NCBI RefSeq assembly: GCF_009739515.1
Contig: NZ_CP046535.1
Span: 62,001 to 126,000, forward strand
Reading direction: 5' to 3'
Length of the DNA stretch: 64,000 nucleotides
Source of the DNA: Sphingomonas profundi
Lineage (GTDB): Bacteria; Pseudomonadota; Alphaproteobacteria; Sphingomonadales; Sphingomonadaceae
Shown here: in pieces, positions 40,688-50,077 of the stretch
Layout: each line of letters starts with the position of its first letter
Position numbering within the stretch: position 1 is the stretch's first letter
Position numbers and translations under genes: made by a program
Notes under the pieces: model-generated
Database searches by the model: none
What the model was told of the DNA's origin: nothing
What the model saw: only the letters and a program-made list of their open reading frames with translations

Positions 40688-43600
40688 ATGGCGCCGGGCC
40701 AGCACATCATCCGCGAGCGGCGCCAGTACAACAAGTGGGCGGCCAGCCAGACGATGGAGGATTATGCCCTGCGCTTCACCGCGCGCCGGGCGCGGCGGTG
40801 GAGCTACCTGCGGATCGCCGGCACCGCGATCGGCGCGACCAGCTTCCTGGCCTGCGAGGCGATCGGCGGCACGATCACGCTGGCCTACGGCTTCGCCAAC
40901 GCCGCCGCCGCCATCGCCGCCGCCATCGCGCTGATGTTCGCGGTGGGCCTGCCGATCGCCTACCATGCCGCGCGCGAGGGGCTGGACGTGGACCTGCTGA
41001 CGCGCGGCGCCGGCTTCGGCTATCTCGGCTCGACGATCACGTCGCTGATCTACGCCAGTTTCACCTTCCTGCTGTTCGCGATCGAGGCCTCCATCCTGTC
41101 CGTGGCGCTGGAGATGGCGTTCGGCATCCCGATCGCCTTCGCCCATATCCTGAGCTCGCTGGTGGTGATCCCCATCGCGCTCTACGGCATGAGCCTCATC
41201 AACCGCATGCAGACGGTAACGACGCCGCTGTGGCTGCTGCTGCAACTGGCGCCGATTGGCTACATCCTGTTCGCCGCAGGCGAGGACATGGCGGCTTGGA
41301 CGCGCTTCTCCGGCCGGCTGGGCGCCGCCGACGGATCGGTCGACCTGCTGCTGTTCGGCCTCGCTTTGTCCACCCTGCTGTCGCTGCTGCCGCAGATCGG
41401 CGAGCAGGCGGATTATCTGCGCTTCCTGCCCGAGAAGAAGCCCGGCCGCGATGCGCGGTGGTGGGCGGCGATGCTGTCCGGCGGGCCGGGCTGGGTGGCG
41501 ATCGGCGGGGTGAAGCTGCTGCTGGGCTCGTTCCTTGCGCTCTTCGCGCTGAGCCACGGCGGCACGATCGAGCGGGCGGCGAGCCCCACCGACATGTTCT
41601 ACGTCGTCTTCCGCCAGATGGTGCCGGGCGAGGCGGCGGCGCTGGCGCTCACCGGCCTGCTGGTGCTGGTCTGCCAAATGAAGATCAACGTGACGAACGC
41701 CTATGCAGGATCGATCGCCTGGTCGAACTTCTTCTCGCGGCTGACGCACGCCCATCCGGGCCGGGTGGTGTGGCTGGTGTTCAACGTGCTGCTGGCGCTG
41801 CTGCTGATGGAGATCGGCATCATCCGCGTGATCGAGGGCATCCTGATCCTTTACGCCAATCTCGCCGCCGGCTGGATGGGCGCGCTCTCGGCCGATCTCG
41901 TGATCTCGAAGCCGCTCGGCCTCAGCCCGCGCCACATAGAGTTCAAGCGCGCCCATCTCTACGACATCAATCCGGTCGGCGTCGGCGCGATGGGGCTGTC
42001 GATCCTCGTCTCCACGGTGGCGCTGGCCGGGCTGCTCGGGCCGCTGGCCCACGCCTTCTCGCCGCTGCTGGGGATGGCCGTCGCCTTCGTCGCGGCGCCG
42101 GCGATCGCGCTCGCCACGCGCGGCCGCTTCTACATCGCGCGTGCGCCGGGCGGGCTGCCGGAAGGGCAGGGCGATCTCGTCTGTACAATCTGCGAGAATG
42201 CGTTCGAACGCAACGACATGGCCCATTGCCCGGCCTATCAGGCGCCGATCTGCTCGCTCTGCTGCACGCTGGAGACGCGCTGCCGCGACATGTGCAAGAC
42301 GGACAGCCGGGTCGCCGAGCAGGCGACGCACCTGCTGGCCCGCATGCTGCCGCCCGCGATCGTCCACGGCGTGCGATCGACGGTCGGCAGCTTCGTCGCC
42401 CTGCAGACCCTGTTCACGCTGGTGATCGGCACGATCCTGTACCTCATCTACGTGCAGTTCGGCGCGATGGTGCCCGATGCGCGCGGGGTGGTGGAGACGA
42501 CGCTGTGGGTGGTGTTCTTCGCGCTGCTGCTGCTCTCCGGCATCGCCGCCTGCCTGATCGTGCTGGCGCATGACAGCAGGCGCGCCGCCGAGCGCGACAC
42601 CGCGCACCAGACCGCCAAGCTGGTCGAGGAGATCGCCGCCCACACCCGCACCGACGCCGAACTGCAGAAGGCGCGCGAGGTGGCGGAGAACGCCAATCTG
42701 GCCAAGAGCCGCTATCTGGTGGGCGTCAGCCACGAGATACGCAGTCCGCTGAACGCGATCTACGGCTATGCCCAGCTGCTGGAGCGCCGCAGCCCGATCG
42801 CGGCGGAAGAGGCGGGGCGCGTGATCCGCCGCTCGTCCGAGCATCTGACCAACCTCGTCGACGGCCTGCTCGACATCTCGCGGATCGAGAGCGGGGTGAT
42901 CCGGCTGAGCTCGGACACGGTGCCGCTGCCCGCCTTCCTCGATCAGATCGCCGACATGTTCCGCATGCAGGCCGAGGCCAAGGGCATCGAGTTCCGCTAT
43001 ACGCGGCCCGAGCGGATGCCCGCCTTCGTCCGCACCGACGAGAAGAGGCTGCGGCAGATCCTGATAAACCTGCTGTCCAATGCGGTGAAATACACCAAGG
43101 CGGGCCACGCCTCCCTCACCGTGCGGTTCCGCAGCCAGGTGGCGGAGTTTGAGATCGCCGACACCGGCCTCGGCATCCAGCGCGAGGATCTGGAACGCAT
43201 CTTCGAGCCGTTCGATCGCGGCGGATCGGATGCGGCGCGGGCGCAGCCGGGCGTGGGCCTGGGCCTCGCGATCACCCGCGTGCTGGTGCAGATCATGGGC
43301 GGCGACGTCTCCGTCACCAGCACGCCGGGCGTCGGCAGCCGCTTCGCCCTGCGGCTGATGCTGGCCGAGCCGCGCGAGCCGCCCGTCGCCACCGTGCGCG
43401 CCCGCGCGATCGCCGGCTATGAGGGCCGCCGCCGCACGATCCTGCTGATCGACGACGATCCGCTGCAGCTAAGCGTGCTGCAGAGCCTGCTGCGGCCGCT
43501 CGACTTCATCGTCTACGCCGCCTCGACCGGCGCCGAGGGCATCGATCTGGCCGCGCGGTGCCAGCCCGACATCGTGCTGCTCGACATCCAGATGCCGGGC

Positions 43601-44056
43601 CTGTCCGGCTGGGAGACGGCGGCGGCGCTGCGCCGCGCCCATGGCGAGGCGGTGCGCATCGTGATGGTCTCGGCCAACGCGCACGAGTTCAGCAGGGGCG
43701 GGGACGGGCGCGCCGACCATGACGGCTTCGTGATGAAGCCCGTGGCGCTGGAGCTGCTGCTGGACGTGCTGGCCCAGCATCTCGGCCTGGCGTGGGTGAC
43801 GGCGCCGGGCGAGGAGACGGGCCGGGCCACGGGCGAGGATGGCGCGGAGGCGGCGCTCGCCGATGCGGGGCCGTATGTCAGCGAGCTGCGCCGGCTGGGG
43901 CGGATCGGCCACATTCGCGGCATAGAGGCCAAGCTCGACGAGATGGAGGCGGCGCTGCCCGACAGTCGCAGCCTGGCCGAGCGGCTGCGCGGCCGGGTGA
44001 AGGCGTTCGACCTCAAGGCCTATCTGAAGATGCTGGAAGATCGTGCCCGTGGCTAA
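40688..44056 (+). CDS. Permease-fused hybrid sensor histidine kinase/response regulator
   Basis: This is an 1122-residue fusion. Residues about 30-470 form a 12-helix domain like NCS1 (nucleobase/allantoin-type) or related solute permeases. Residues 499-536 hold a cysteine cluster (Cys-499, 502, 514, 522, 525, 526, 532, 536; CTIC, CSLCC, CRDMC). Two more helices (about 570-635) precede a HisKA domain with His-682 in SHEIRSPLNAIYG, an HATPase domain with Asn-798, and a receiver with Asp-966. A helical tail (about 1050-1115) ends the chain. The start at 40688 was preferred because an earlier ATG lies in the palindrome. The neighbouring LuxR-type gene overlaps by 14 nt. I infer that the permease-like part senses urea or a related compound. 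Confidence 0.9.
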   Translation: MAPGQHIIRERRQYNKWAASQTMEDYALRFTARRARRWSYLRIAGTAIGATSFLACEAIGGTITLAYGFANAAAAIAAAIALMFAVGLPIAYHAAREGLDVDLLTRGAGFGYLGSTITSLIYASFTFLLFAIEASILSVALEMAFGIPIAFAHILSSLVVIPIALYGMSLINRMQTVTTPLWLLLQLAPIGYILFAAGEDMAAWTRFSGRLGAADGSVDLLLFGLALSTLLSLLPQIGEQADYLRFLPEKKPGRDARWWAAMLSGGPGWVAIGGVKLLLGSFLALFALSHGGTIERAASPTDMFYVVFRQMVPGEAAALALTGLLVLVCQMKINVTNAYAGSIAWSNFFSRLTHAHPGRVVWLVFNVLLALLLMEIGIIRVIEGILILYANLAAGWMGALSADLVISKPLGLSPRHIEFKRAHLYDINPVGVGAMGLSILVSTVALAGLLGPLAHAFSPLLGMAVAFVAAPAIALATRGRFYIARAPGGLPEGQGDLVCTICENAFERNDMAHCPAYQAPICSLCCTLETRCRDMCKTDSRVAEQATHLLARMLPPAIVHGVRSTVGSFVALQTLFTLVIGTILYLIYVQFGAMVPDARGVVETTLWVVFFALLLLSGIAACLIVLAHDSRRAAERDTAHQTAKLVEEIAAHTRTDAELQKAREVAENANLAKSRYLVGVSHEIRSPLNAIYGYAQLLERRSPIAAEEAGRVIRRSSEHLTNLVDGLLDISRIESGVIRLSSDTVPLPAFLDQIADMFRMQAEAKGIEFRYTRPERMPAFVRTDEKRLRQILINLLSNAVKYTKAGHASLTVRFRSQVAEFEIADTGLGIQREDLERIFEPFDRGGSDAARAQPGVGLGLAITRVLVQIMGGDVSVTSTPGVGSRFALRLMLAEPREPPVATVRARAIAGYEGRRRTILLIDDDPLQLSVLQSLLRPLDFIVYAASTGAEGIDLAARCQPDIVLLDIQMPGLSGWETAAALRRAHGEAVRIVMVSANAHEFSRGGDGRADHDGFVMKPVALELLLDVLAQHLGLAWVTAPGEETGRATGEDGAEAALADAGPYVSELRRLGRIGHIRGIEAKLDEMEAALPDSRSLAERLRGRVKAFDLKAYLKMLEDRARG

Positions 44057-45008
44057 GGCGTACCCAGGTCCGCAAGACGCGCCGGAGGGCGCGGGCCACA
44101 AGCCGGCCGATCCCACCCGCGACACCGTGCTGGTGGTGGACGACACGCCCGATTCGCTGCGCTTCCTGACGGACACGCTGGAGGGCGCCGGCATGACCGT
44201 GCTGATCGCGACCGACGGCGAGGCGGCGCTGGAGCTGCTGGAGCACGTGACCCCCGACATCGTGCTGATGGACGCGATGATGCCGGGGCTGGACGGCTTC
44301 GCCACCACCCGTCGGATCAAGCAGGATCCGCGCTTCGCGCAAGCGCCGATCATCTTCATGACCGGGCTGACCGAGACCGAGCATGTCGTCCACGGCTTCG
44401 CCGCCGGCGGCGTCGACTATGTCCACAAGCCGATCGTGGTGGAGGAGCTGATCGCGCGCATCCGCGTCCACCTCGCCAACGCGCGGGTGGCGCAGGGATC
44501 GCACGTGGCGCTCGATGCCTCGGGCCGTCTGCTGCTGGCGGTGGACGCCGCCGGCAACCTGCTGTGGAGCACGCCACGTGCCGACGAGGTGCTCGGCCGG
44601 CTCGTTCCCGACTGGCGCCGCCCGGCGCTGCCGGCGGCGATCGCGGCGGCGGTGCGGCGCATCCAGGCCGCCGATGCCGACACCGCGACCGCGCGGGTGG
44701 ACGTGGGCGGCAGCCGGCTGGAGTTCGTGCTGCTGAACCGCGCCGGCCCGGACGAGTGGCTGATCCGCCTGACCGAAGCGCGCGAGGGCGACGACGAACG
44801 CATCCTCGCCGCCCGCCACGTCCTCACCAGCCGCGAGGCGGAAGTGCTGCTGTGGGTGAGCCGGGGCAAGCCCAACCGCGAGATCAGCGAGATCCTCGGC
44901 ATCTCCCCGCGCACGGTGAACAAGCATCTCGAGCAGGTGTTCGAGAAGCTGGGCGTGGAGAATCGCGCGTCCGCCGCGGCCATCGCCGTGCGGACGCTGG
45001 CGGGGTAG
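44043..45008 (+). CDS. LuxR-type response regulator
   Basis: This 321-residue regulator has a receiver domain with phosphoacceptor Asp-77 (PDIVLMDAMMPGLDG), a linker region that looks PAS-like (LLLAVDAAGNLLWSTPRADE), and a C-terminal GerE-type HTH (about 262-315: LTSREAEVLLWVSRGKPNRE, ISPRTVNKHLEQVFEKLGVE). A GTG start at 44043 overlaps the kinase gene by 14 nt and follows GGAAG, which couples the two. It is the obvious output partner of the permease-kinase and the best candidate to bind the 18-bp motif found at four promoters of the locus. Confidence 0.93.
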   Translation: MPVAKAYPGPQDAPEGAGHKPADPTRDTVLVVDDTPDSLRFLTDTLEGAGMTVLIATDGEAALELLEHVTPDIVLMDAMMPGLDGFATTRRIKQDPRFAQAPIIFMTGLTETEHVVHGFAAGGVDYVHKPIVVEELIARIRVHLANARVAQGSHVALDASGRLLLAVDAAGNLLWSTPRADEVLGRLVPDWRRPALPAAIAAAVRRIQAADADTATARVDVGGSRLEFVLLNRAGPDEWLIRLTEAREGDDERILAARHVLTSREAEVLLWVSRGKPNREISEILGISPRTVNKHLEQVFEKLGVENRASAAAIAVRTLAG

Positions 45009-45016
45009 CAGTGCCC

Positions 45017-45047
45017 CCTTCCGTCACCCGATCCGGGTGACGGAAGG
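45017..45047. terminator. Bidirectional hairpin terminator
   Basis: A perfect 14-bp stem (CCTTCCGTCACCCG and its complement) with a 3-base loop lies 8 nt after the regulator stop and 8 nt before the stop of the convergent TBDR. A run of four A (plus strand) follows on the right, giving a U-tract only partly suited to either direction. The stem strength and position support a shared terminator. Confidence 0.75.
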
Positions 45048-45055
45048 AAAAGGCG

Positions 45056-47470
45056 TCAGAAGGCGGCGCTGACGGTGCCGAACACCTGCCGCTCGGCCAG
45101 CGGGAAGAAGTTGTAGGTGCCGGAGGCGGCGCCGATGCTCAGCGTGGAGGCTGCGCGCTTGTCGGTGAGGTTGGTGACGTTCACCGCCACGGTGAGCTTC
45201 TTTACCACCGATGCGCCCAGCGGCACCTCCACCGCGATCCGGCCGGACATGGTGTAGTAGCCGGGCGACTTCAGATCGTTGGTGAAGGTGGCGAGGCGGG
45301 TGCCGAGATAGTCGCCGATCAGCTGCACCTCCACCGGCGCGATATCCAGCGTCGCCACCGTCTTGTTCAGCCAGTCCGGCGATCCCGGCACCTTCTTGCC
45401 CGATGTCCGCACGATCGTGCTCGCGCCGGTCCGGTAATCGTCCTGGTAGATCGAGCGATTGTAAGACAGCGCGTTGTAGAGCGAGAAATGCGGGCCGAAG
45501 TGCAGGGTGCCGGCGAAGTCGACGCCGTCCGTCTTCACGCTGCCGACATTCTGGAGGATCGTGGCGCCGCTTACGATCGCGGTGATCGTCGTCGTCGGGC
45601 TGATCGCCAGCAGGCGGTTGCTGAAATCGACGTGATAGTAGCTGATCTGCCCCTCGAAAGCGGTGATCGGTCCGAGATCGAGGGTGCGGCGGGTGCGGGC
45701 GCCCACCTCGTACGTCCAGCTCGTCTCCGGCTTGGTGTTCGCCTTGAAGAACTCGAACAGCGTCTGGCTGCCGAGCGCGAAGGGCGAGAGGCCGGCCGCC
45801 GCGCTCGTCTGGAACTGGCGCATGTTCTTCTGCACGTTGAAGAACAGTTGCTCGCTGCCCGTCGCATCCCAGATGCCGCCGACCTGCGGCAGGAAGTAGC
45901 GGTGCGTCTTCAGGCCGCCGACCGGCAGCTCGCGCGATCCGGTGAAGGAACCGGGGATCGGCTGCACCGGCACCGCCTGCCGGGCGTGCTGGATCTCGCC
46001 CTTGAAGCCGGCCTGCAGGGTGATCGCCGGCGTGATGTGCCAGGCATCCTGCAGGTGATACTGATATTCGTCGACGCGGATCTGGCTGCCATATTGCGTG
46101 ATCAGCGGCGTGGCATAGTCTTCCGGCCGGTTATAGGGGTTGGAGGGATTGTTGACGTCCACCGCATACCAGCGGCGGAAGGCGGAGGAGCGTTGCCGCT
46201 CGTACCAGCCGCCCACCTCGATCTCGTGATTGCCGAGTGTGGCGCGCAGCGTGCTGATCGCGCCGTACCGCTCGATGCGATATTCGGTGGTGCGCGCGGC
46301 CAGGCCCGATCCGCCGAAGATCGTGGAGAGGCGGGCGAGATTGGCCGGAGACGTCGGGCTGCTGCCGGCCACCCCCGGATAGTAGAAGGAGAACAGGGTC
46401 GGCAGGCCGGCCACGGTGATCGGCCCGGCGACGATGCCGACGCCGCTATTGTGGTGATAGTAGCCGAGGTTGGACCACGTCACGTCGTCCGTGACCTTCC
46501 AGTCGTACTTCGCGTAGCCCAGATAGTCGCGGCGCAACGCGGCGCTGTAATAGTTGCGGTAGTTGGCGCCGGCGGCGGTGTAGGCCGGCGACGCGTAGTA
46601 AGCGAGCGCCTGGGTGAAGTTCGGGTAGAGGAACGGCCGCGTATAGGGGCGGAAACGCTGCGCCGCCGAGACGACGGTGGCGTCCTCGTTCGGCTCCTCC
46701 TTGTCCGAATAGGCGAAGTAGCCGGTCAGCGTGCCGGTCTCATCCTCGTGGACGAACTTGGCGTTGGCCTGGTAGCCGCGCTGCTTGCCGTCGAAATCCC
46801 AGGCCTTGGCATATTGCCGCACGCCCGAGACGTAGAGGCGGTTGCCACCGCCGAAATCGCCGCTGTCGATCCGCACGAAGGTGCGCTGCGCATCGTGGCT
46901 GCCGAGCGTCTGCGCCACGCGCACGCCCAGATCCTGCGCGGGATCGCTGGAGAAGGTATCGATCGTGCCGCCGAGATTGCTGGTGGAGGGCGTGCCGAGA
47001 TCGCCGGCGCCGGTGGCGAGCGTGACCCGGCCGACATTCTCCGAGATGATCGCGCGCTGCGGCGAGAGGCCGTTGTAATTGCCATATTGCTGATCGCCCA
47101 GCGGCACGCCGTCCAGCGTGTAGCCGAGCTGCTGCTGGTTGAAGCCGTGGATGAACAGCGAGATGTTCTGCTCGTTATTGCCCCACGGATCGGCCGTCAG
47201 GTAGGTCACGCCGGGCAGCGTCTGGATCGCCTTCAGCGGGCTGATGCCGGGCAGGATCTTCTGGATCTCCGGCCCGTCCAGCGTCACGACCGAGCGGGTC
47301 GTGCGGCCGGTGACGATGATCGCATTGTCGTTGCCGTCGTCGGCCGCGGTGTCCGCCGCGTCGCCGGCGGTCGCCGCGTCCGCCGGGGCGGCGGGCAGGT
47401 CGGCCGCATAGGCGCCGGTGGCGGTGGACGCCAAAGCGAGCGCGAGAATCGAGTAGCGGAACGGCGACAT
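45056..47470 (-). CDS. TonB-dependent receptor next to the urea transporter genes
   Basis: The ATG at 47470 gives 804 residues with a signal peptide (SPFRYSILALALASTATGAY). A TonB-box-like NAIIVTGRTTRSVV is followed by a plug (ISPLKAIQTLPGVTYLTADP) and a barrel ending LAERQVFGTVSAAF with the terminal Phe. The plug opens with an unusual start (TLDGPEIQKILPG), and the protein is shorter than the receptor at 17440. It lies 140 nt downstream of urtE in the same direction and may belong to the urt unit. Candidate ligands are a nickel complex or the guanidino substrate; neither can be read from sequence. Confidence 0.93.
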   Translation of the reverse strand: MSPFRYSILALALASTATGAYAADLPAAPADAATAGDAADTAADDGNDNAIIVTGRTTRSVVTLDGPEIQKILPGISPLKAIQTLPGVTYLTADPWGNNEQNISLFIHGFNQQQLGYTLDGVPLGDQQYGNYNGLSPQRAIISENVGRVTLATGAGDLGTPSTSNLGGTIDTFSSDPAQDLGVRVAQTLGSHDAQRTFVRIDSGDFGGGNRLYVSGVRQYAKAWDFDGKQRGYQANAKFVHEDETGTLTGYFAYSDKEEPNEDATVVSAAQRFRPYTRPFLYPNFTQALAYYASPAYTAAGANYRNYYSAALRRDYLGYAKYDWKVTDDVTWSNLGYYHHNSGVGIVAGPITVAGLPTLFSFYYPGVAGSSPTSPANLARLSTIFGGSGLAARTTEYRIERYGAISTLRATLGNHEIEVGGWYERQRSSAFRRWYAVDVNNPSNPYNRPEDYATPLITQYGSQIRVDEYQYHLQDAWHITPAITLQAGFKGEIQHARQAVPVQPIPGSFTGSRELPVGGLKTHRYFLPQVGGIWDATGSEQLFFNVQKNMRQFQTSAAAGLSPFALGSQTLFEFFKANTKPETSWTYEVGARTRRTLDLGPITAFEGQISYYHVDFSNRLLAISPTTTITAIVSGATILQNVGSVKTDGVDFAGTLHFGPHFSLYNALSYNRSIYQDDYRTGASTIVRTSGKKVPGSPDWLNKTVATLDIAPVEVQLIGDYLGTRLATFTNDLKSPGYYTMSGRIAVEVPLGASVVKKLTVAVNVTNLTDKRAASTLSIGAASGTYNFFPLAERQVFGTVSAAF

Positions 47471-47610
47471 GGAACCCCCTGATTGCTGCACGTGCGAGCA
47501 GATGCCGCGCGTCTAGGGGGCCGTCGGCGGCATCGCCGTGACGGAGATGTTGCGCGGCTGTGACGTGCCCGATGTTTAACGAAGCGTGGTGCGAAGCCGC
47601 GGAGGGTGCG

Positions 47611-48312
47611 TCAGATATGCACCAGGTGGGCGACGTCCTCTGCGCTGTCCTGCACCGTCGATCCCTCGCGCACGATGCGGCCGCCGTCCATCGCGGTGTA
47701 GCGATCGGCGAAGCTCCAGGCGAAATCGAGATACTGCTCTACGATCAGGATCGTGACGCCCAGATCGTCGCGCACGCGGCGCAGCGCCGCCTCGATCATC
47801 TGCACGACGCTGGGCTGCACGCCCTCGGTCGGCTCGTCCAGCAGCAGCAGGCGCGGGCGCCCGGCCAGCGCGCGGCCGATCGCCAGCTGCTGCTGCTCGC
47901 CGCCGGAGAGGAAGCCACCCTTGCGGGTGCGGACCTCGCGCAGCTTGGGGAACAGATCGAAGATATGGTCCGGCACCGTCGCGCCGCGGCCGGCGGCCGA
48001 GAGGCCGGTCTCCAGATTCTCCTGCACCGTCAGCTGCGGGAAGATGTGGCGGCCCTGCGGCACGAAGCCGATGCCGGCGCGCGCGCGGCGGAAGCTGTCC
48101 AGCCGACCGATCTCGTCGCCGGCGAAGCGGATGCTGCCGCCGTCCAGCCGCTGCACGCCCATGATCGTGCGCAGCAACGTCGTCTTGCCCACGCCGTTGC
48201 GGCCGATCAGCGCCATCACGCTGCGTTCCGGCAGCGCGAGGTCCACGTCCCACAGCACCCGGCTCTGGCCGTAGCCGCTGGCGACGCCGGCGAGGTCCAG
48301 CAGCGCGGTCAC
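47611..48312 (-). CDS. urtE: Urea ABC transporter ATPase UrtE
   Basis: This 233-residue ABC ATPase is LivF-like: Walker A GRNGVGKTTLL, signature LSGGEQQQLAIGRAL, Walker B LLLLDEPTEGVQPS and the His switch after it. The EGVQPSVVQMIE wording after the Walker B is typical of UrtE and distinguishes it from amino-acid LivF. A GTG start overlaps the urtD stop (GTGA), so the two are translationally coupled. It is the last gene of urtABCDE. Confidence 0.93.
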   Translation of the reverse strand: MTALLDLAGVASGYGQSRVLWDVDLALPERSVMALIGRNGVGKTTLLRTIMGVQRLDGGSIRFAGDEIGRLDSFRRARAGIGFVPQGRHIFPQLTVQENLETGLSAAGRGATVPDHIFDLFPKLREVRTRKGGFLSGGEQQQLAIGRALAGRPRLLLLDEPTEGVQPSVVQMIEAALRRVRDDLGVTILIVEQYLDFAWSFADRYTAMDGGRIVREGSTVQDSAEDVAHLVHI

Positions 48313-49064
48313 TCCTTCGTCCGCCCGAGATAGACTTCGGCGACGGCGGCATCGGCGCGGATCTCGGCGACGCTGCCCTGTTTCAGAAACCGGCCCTGGT
48401 GCATCACCGTCACCTTGGCGGCGAGCTGCTCGACGAAGCTCATGTCGTGATCGATCACGATGATCGCGTGGGTGCCGGCCAGGCTGCGGATCAGATCGGC
48501 CGTGGCCCGCGTCTCGGCCGGCCCCATGCCGGCGGTCGGCTCGTCCAGCAGCAGCAGGTCGGCGTCGGTGGCGACGACCATGCCGATCTCCAGCCACTGC
48601 TTCTCGCCGTGGGAGAGCGCGCCGGCGATCGTGTCGCGCCGCGCGGCGAGGCCGGTGGTGGCGAGGATGCGGTCCACCGCCTCGCGCTCGGCGGCGGGGA
48701 TGCCGAAGCCCAGCGCCTTCCACCAGCGCCGGTCGCTCCGCGCGGCGATGGCGAGATTGTCGGCGACGGAGAGGGTGGGCAGGATGCCGGGCGCCTGGAA
48801 CTTGCGGCAGATGCCGGCCTGCACGATGCGATGTTCGGGCAGGCGGGTGATGTCGGCGCCGCGGAACAGCACGCGGCCGGCGGTGGCGCGCACCCGGCCG
48901 ATGATGGTGTCGCACAGGGTGGACTTGCCGGCCCCGTTCGGGCCGATCACCACGCGCAGCTCGCCCGCGTCCAGGGTCAGGCTGAAGCCGTCCAGCGCCT
49001 TGAAGCCGTCGAAGTCGACGGTGACGCCGTCCACCTCCAGCAGCCGCTCGGGCAGCGCGGTCAC
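48309..49064 (-). CDS. urtD: Urea ABC transporter ATPase UrtD
   Basis: This 251-residue LivG-like ABC ATPase has Walker A GPNGAGKSTLCDTI, the Q-loop-side CRKFQAPGILPTLSV, signature LSHGEKQWLEIGM and Walker B LLLDEPTAGMGPAETR. The LSHGEKQWLEIGM form is diagnostic for UrtD. A GTG start at 49064 overlaps the urtC stop by four bases. It pairs with UrtE to drive urea import through UrtBC. Confidence 0.95.
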   Translation of the reverse strand: MTALPERLLEVDGVTVDFDGFKALDGFSLTLDAGELRVVIGPNGAGKSTLCDTIIGRVRATAGRVLFRGADITRLPEHRIVQAGICRKFQAPGILPTLSVADNLAIAARSDRRWWKALGFGIPAAEREAVDRILATTGLAARRDTIAGALSHGEKQWLEIGMVVATDADLLLLDEPTAGMGPAETRATADLIRSLAGTHAIIVIDHDMSFVEQLAAKVTVMHQGRFLKQGSVAEIRADAAVAEVYLGRTKE

Positions 49065-50077
49065 GCCCGCCTCCAGCGCCGGCCGGCGAGGCCGGCGAGG
49101 CCATCCGGCAGCAGCGTGACGACGAGGATGAACAGGGTGCCGAGCGCGTAGAGCCACAGCTCCGGAAAGGCGCTGCTGATCGCGTCGCGCGCGATGTTGA
49201 CGAACAGGGCGCCGGCGACCGCCCCGGCCAGGCTGTTGCGCCCGCCGATCGCCACCCAGATCACCATCTCGATCGAGGGCACCACGCCCACCAGCGCGGG
49301 TGAGACGACGCCGGCGTGCAGCGTGAACAGCGCGCCGGCGACCCCGGCCAGCCCGGCCGCGACGGCGAAGGCGACCACCTTGTAGGGCGTCGGATCGTGG
49401 CCGAGGAAGCGCACCCGGTTCTCGCCGTCGCGGCTGGCGCGCAGCATCGTGCCGAAGCGGGAGGCGAGCAGCGCCTTCACCCCCACATAGGTGGCGGCCA
49501 GCAGCGCGAGCGTGACCCAGAACAGGATGTCGCCCATCGCCGGCGCATTCAGATCGGCGCCGAACAGGCTGGTGAAATCGGTGAGCCCGTTGAAGCCGCC
49601 GGTATAGGGCTGCTGGCTGATGAGCAGCGTGGCGAAGGCCAGCGCCAGCGCCTGGGTGATGAGCGCGAAGTAGGTGCCGCCCACCCGCCGGTGGAACACC
49701 GACCAGGCGAACAGGGCGGCGAGGCCCGCCGGCACCGCGACGACCGCGACCAGCGCGAAGGCGCCGCTGCCGAACGGCGCCCACCACCAGGGCAGCCGCT
49801 CCAGCCCGCTCCACGTCATGAAGTCGGGCATCTCGCCCTCGGCCAGGGTCGCCAGCTTCATGTGCATCGCCAGCGCATAGCCGCCAAGGCCGAAGAACAC
49901 GCCCTGGCCGAGGCTCAATATGCCGCCATGCCCCCACGTCAGCACCAGCCCGAGCGCCAATATGCCCATCGCGAGGAAGCGGGCGACGAGGTTCACGTCG
50001 TAGGGCGAGAGGATCAGCGGCAGCACCGCGCCCGCCGCCAGCAGCGCCCACGGCGCGAGACGCGCCGGGCTACGCAT
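49061..50077 (-). CDS. urtC: Urea ABC transporter permease UrtC
   Basis: This 338-residue LivM-like permease has about nine to ten membrane helices. Diagnostic text includes LTWGHGGILSLGQGVFFGLG, YALAMHMKLATL, the periplasmic loop with MTWSGLERLPWWWAPF, and a C-terminal transmembrane run VIWVAIGGRNSLAGAVAGA. It partners UrtB. Its start overlaps the urtB stop by 8 nt and its stop overlaps urtD, so the operon is translationally linked throughout. Confidence 0.95.
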   Translation of the reverse strand: MRSPARLAPWALLAAGAVLPLILSPYDVNLVARFLAMGILALGLVLTWGHGGILSLGQGVFFGLGGYALAMHMKLATLAEGEMPDFMTWSGLERLPWWWAPFGSGAFALVAVVAVPAGLAALFAWSVFHRRVGGTYFALITQALALAFATLLISQQPYTGGFNGLTDFTSLFGADLNAPAMGDILFWVTLALLAATYVGVKALLASRFGTMLRASRDGENRVRFLGHDPTPYKVVAFAVAAGLAGVAGALFTLHAGVVSPALVGVVPSIEMVIWVAIGGRNSLAGAVAGALFVNIARDAISSAFPELWLYALGTLFILVVTLLPDGLAGLAGRRWRRA

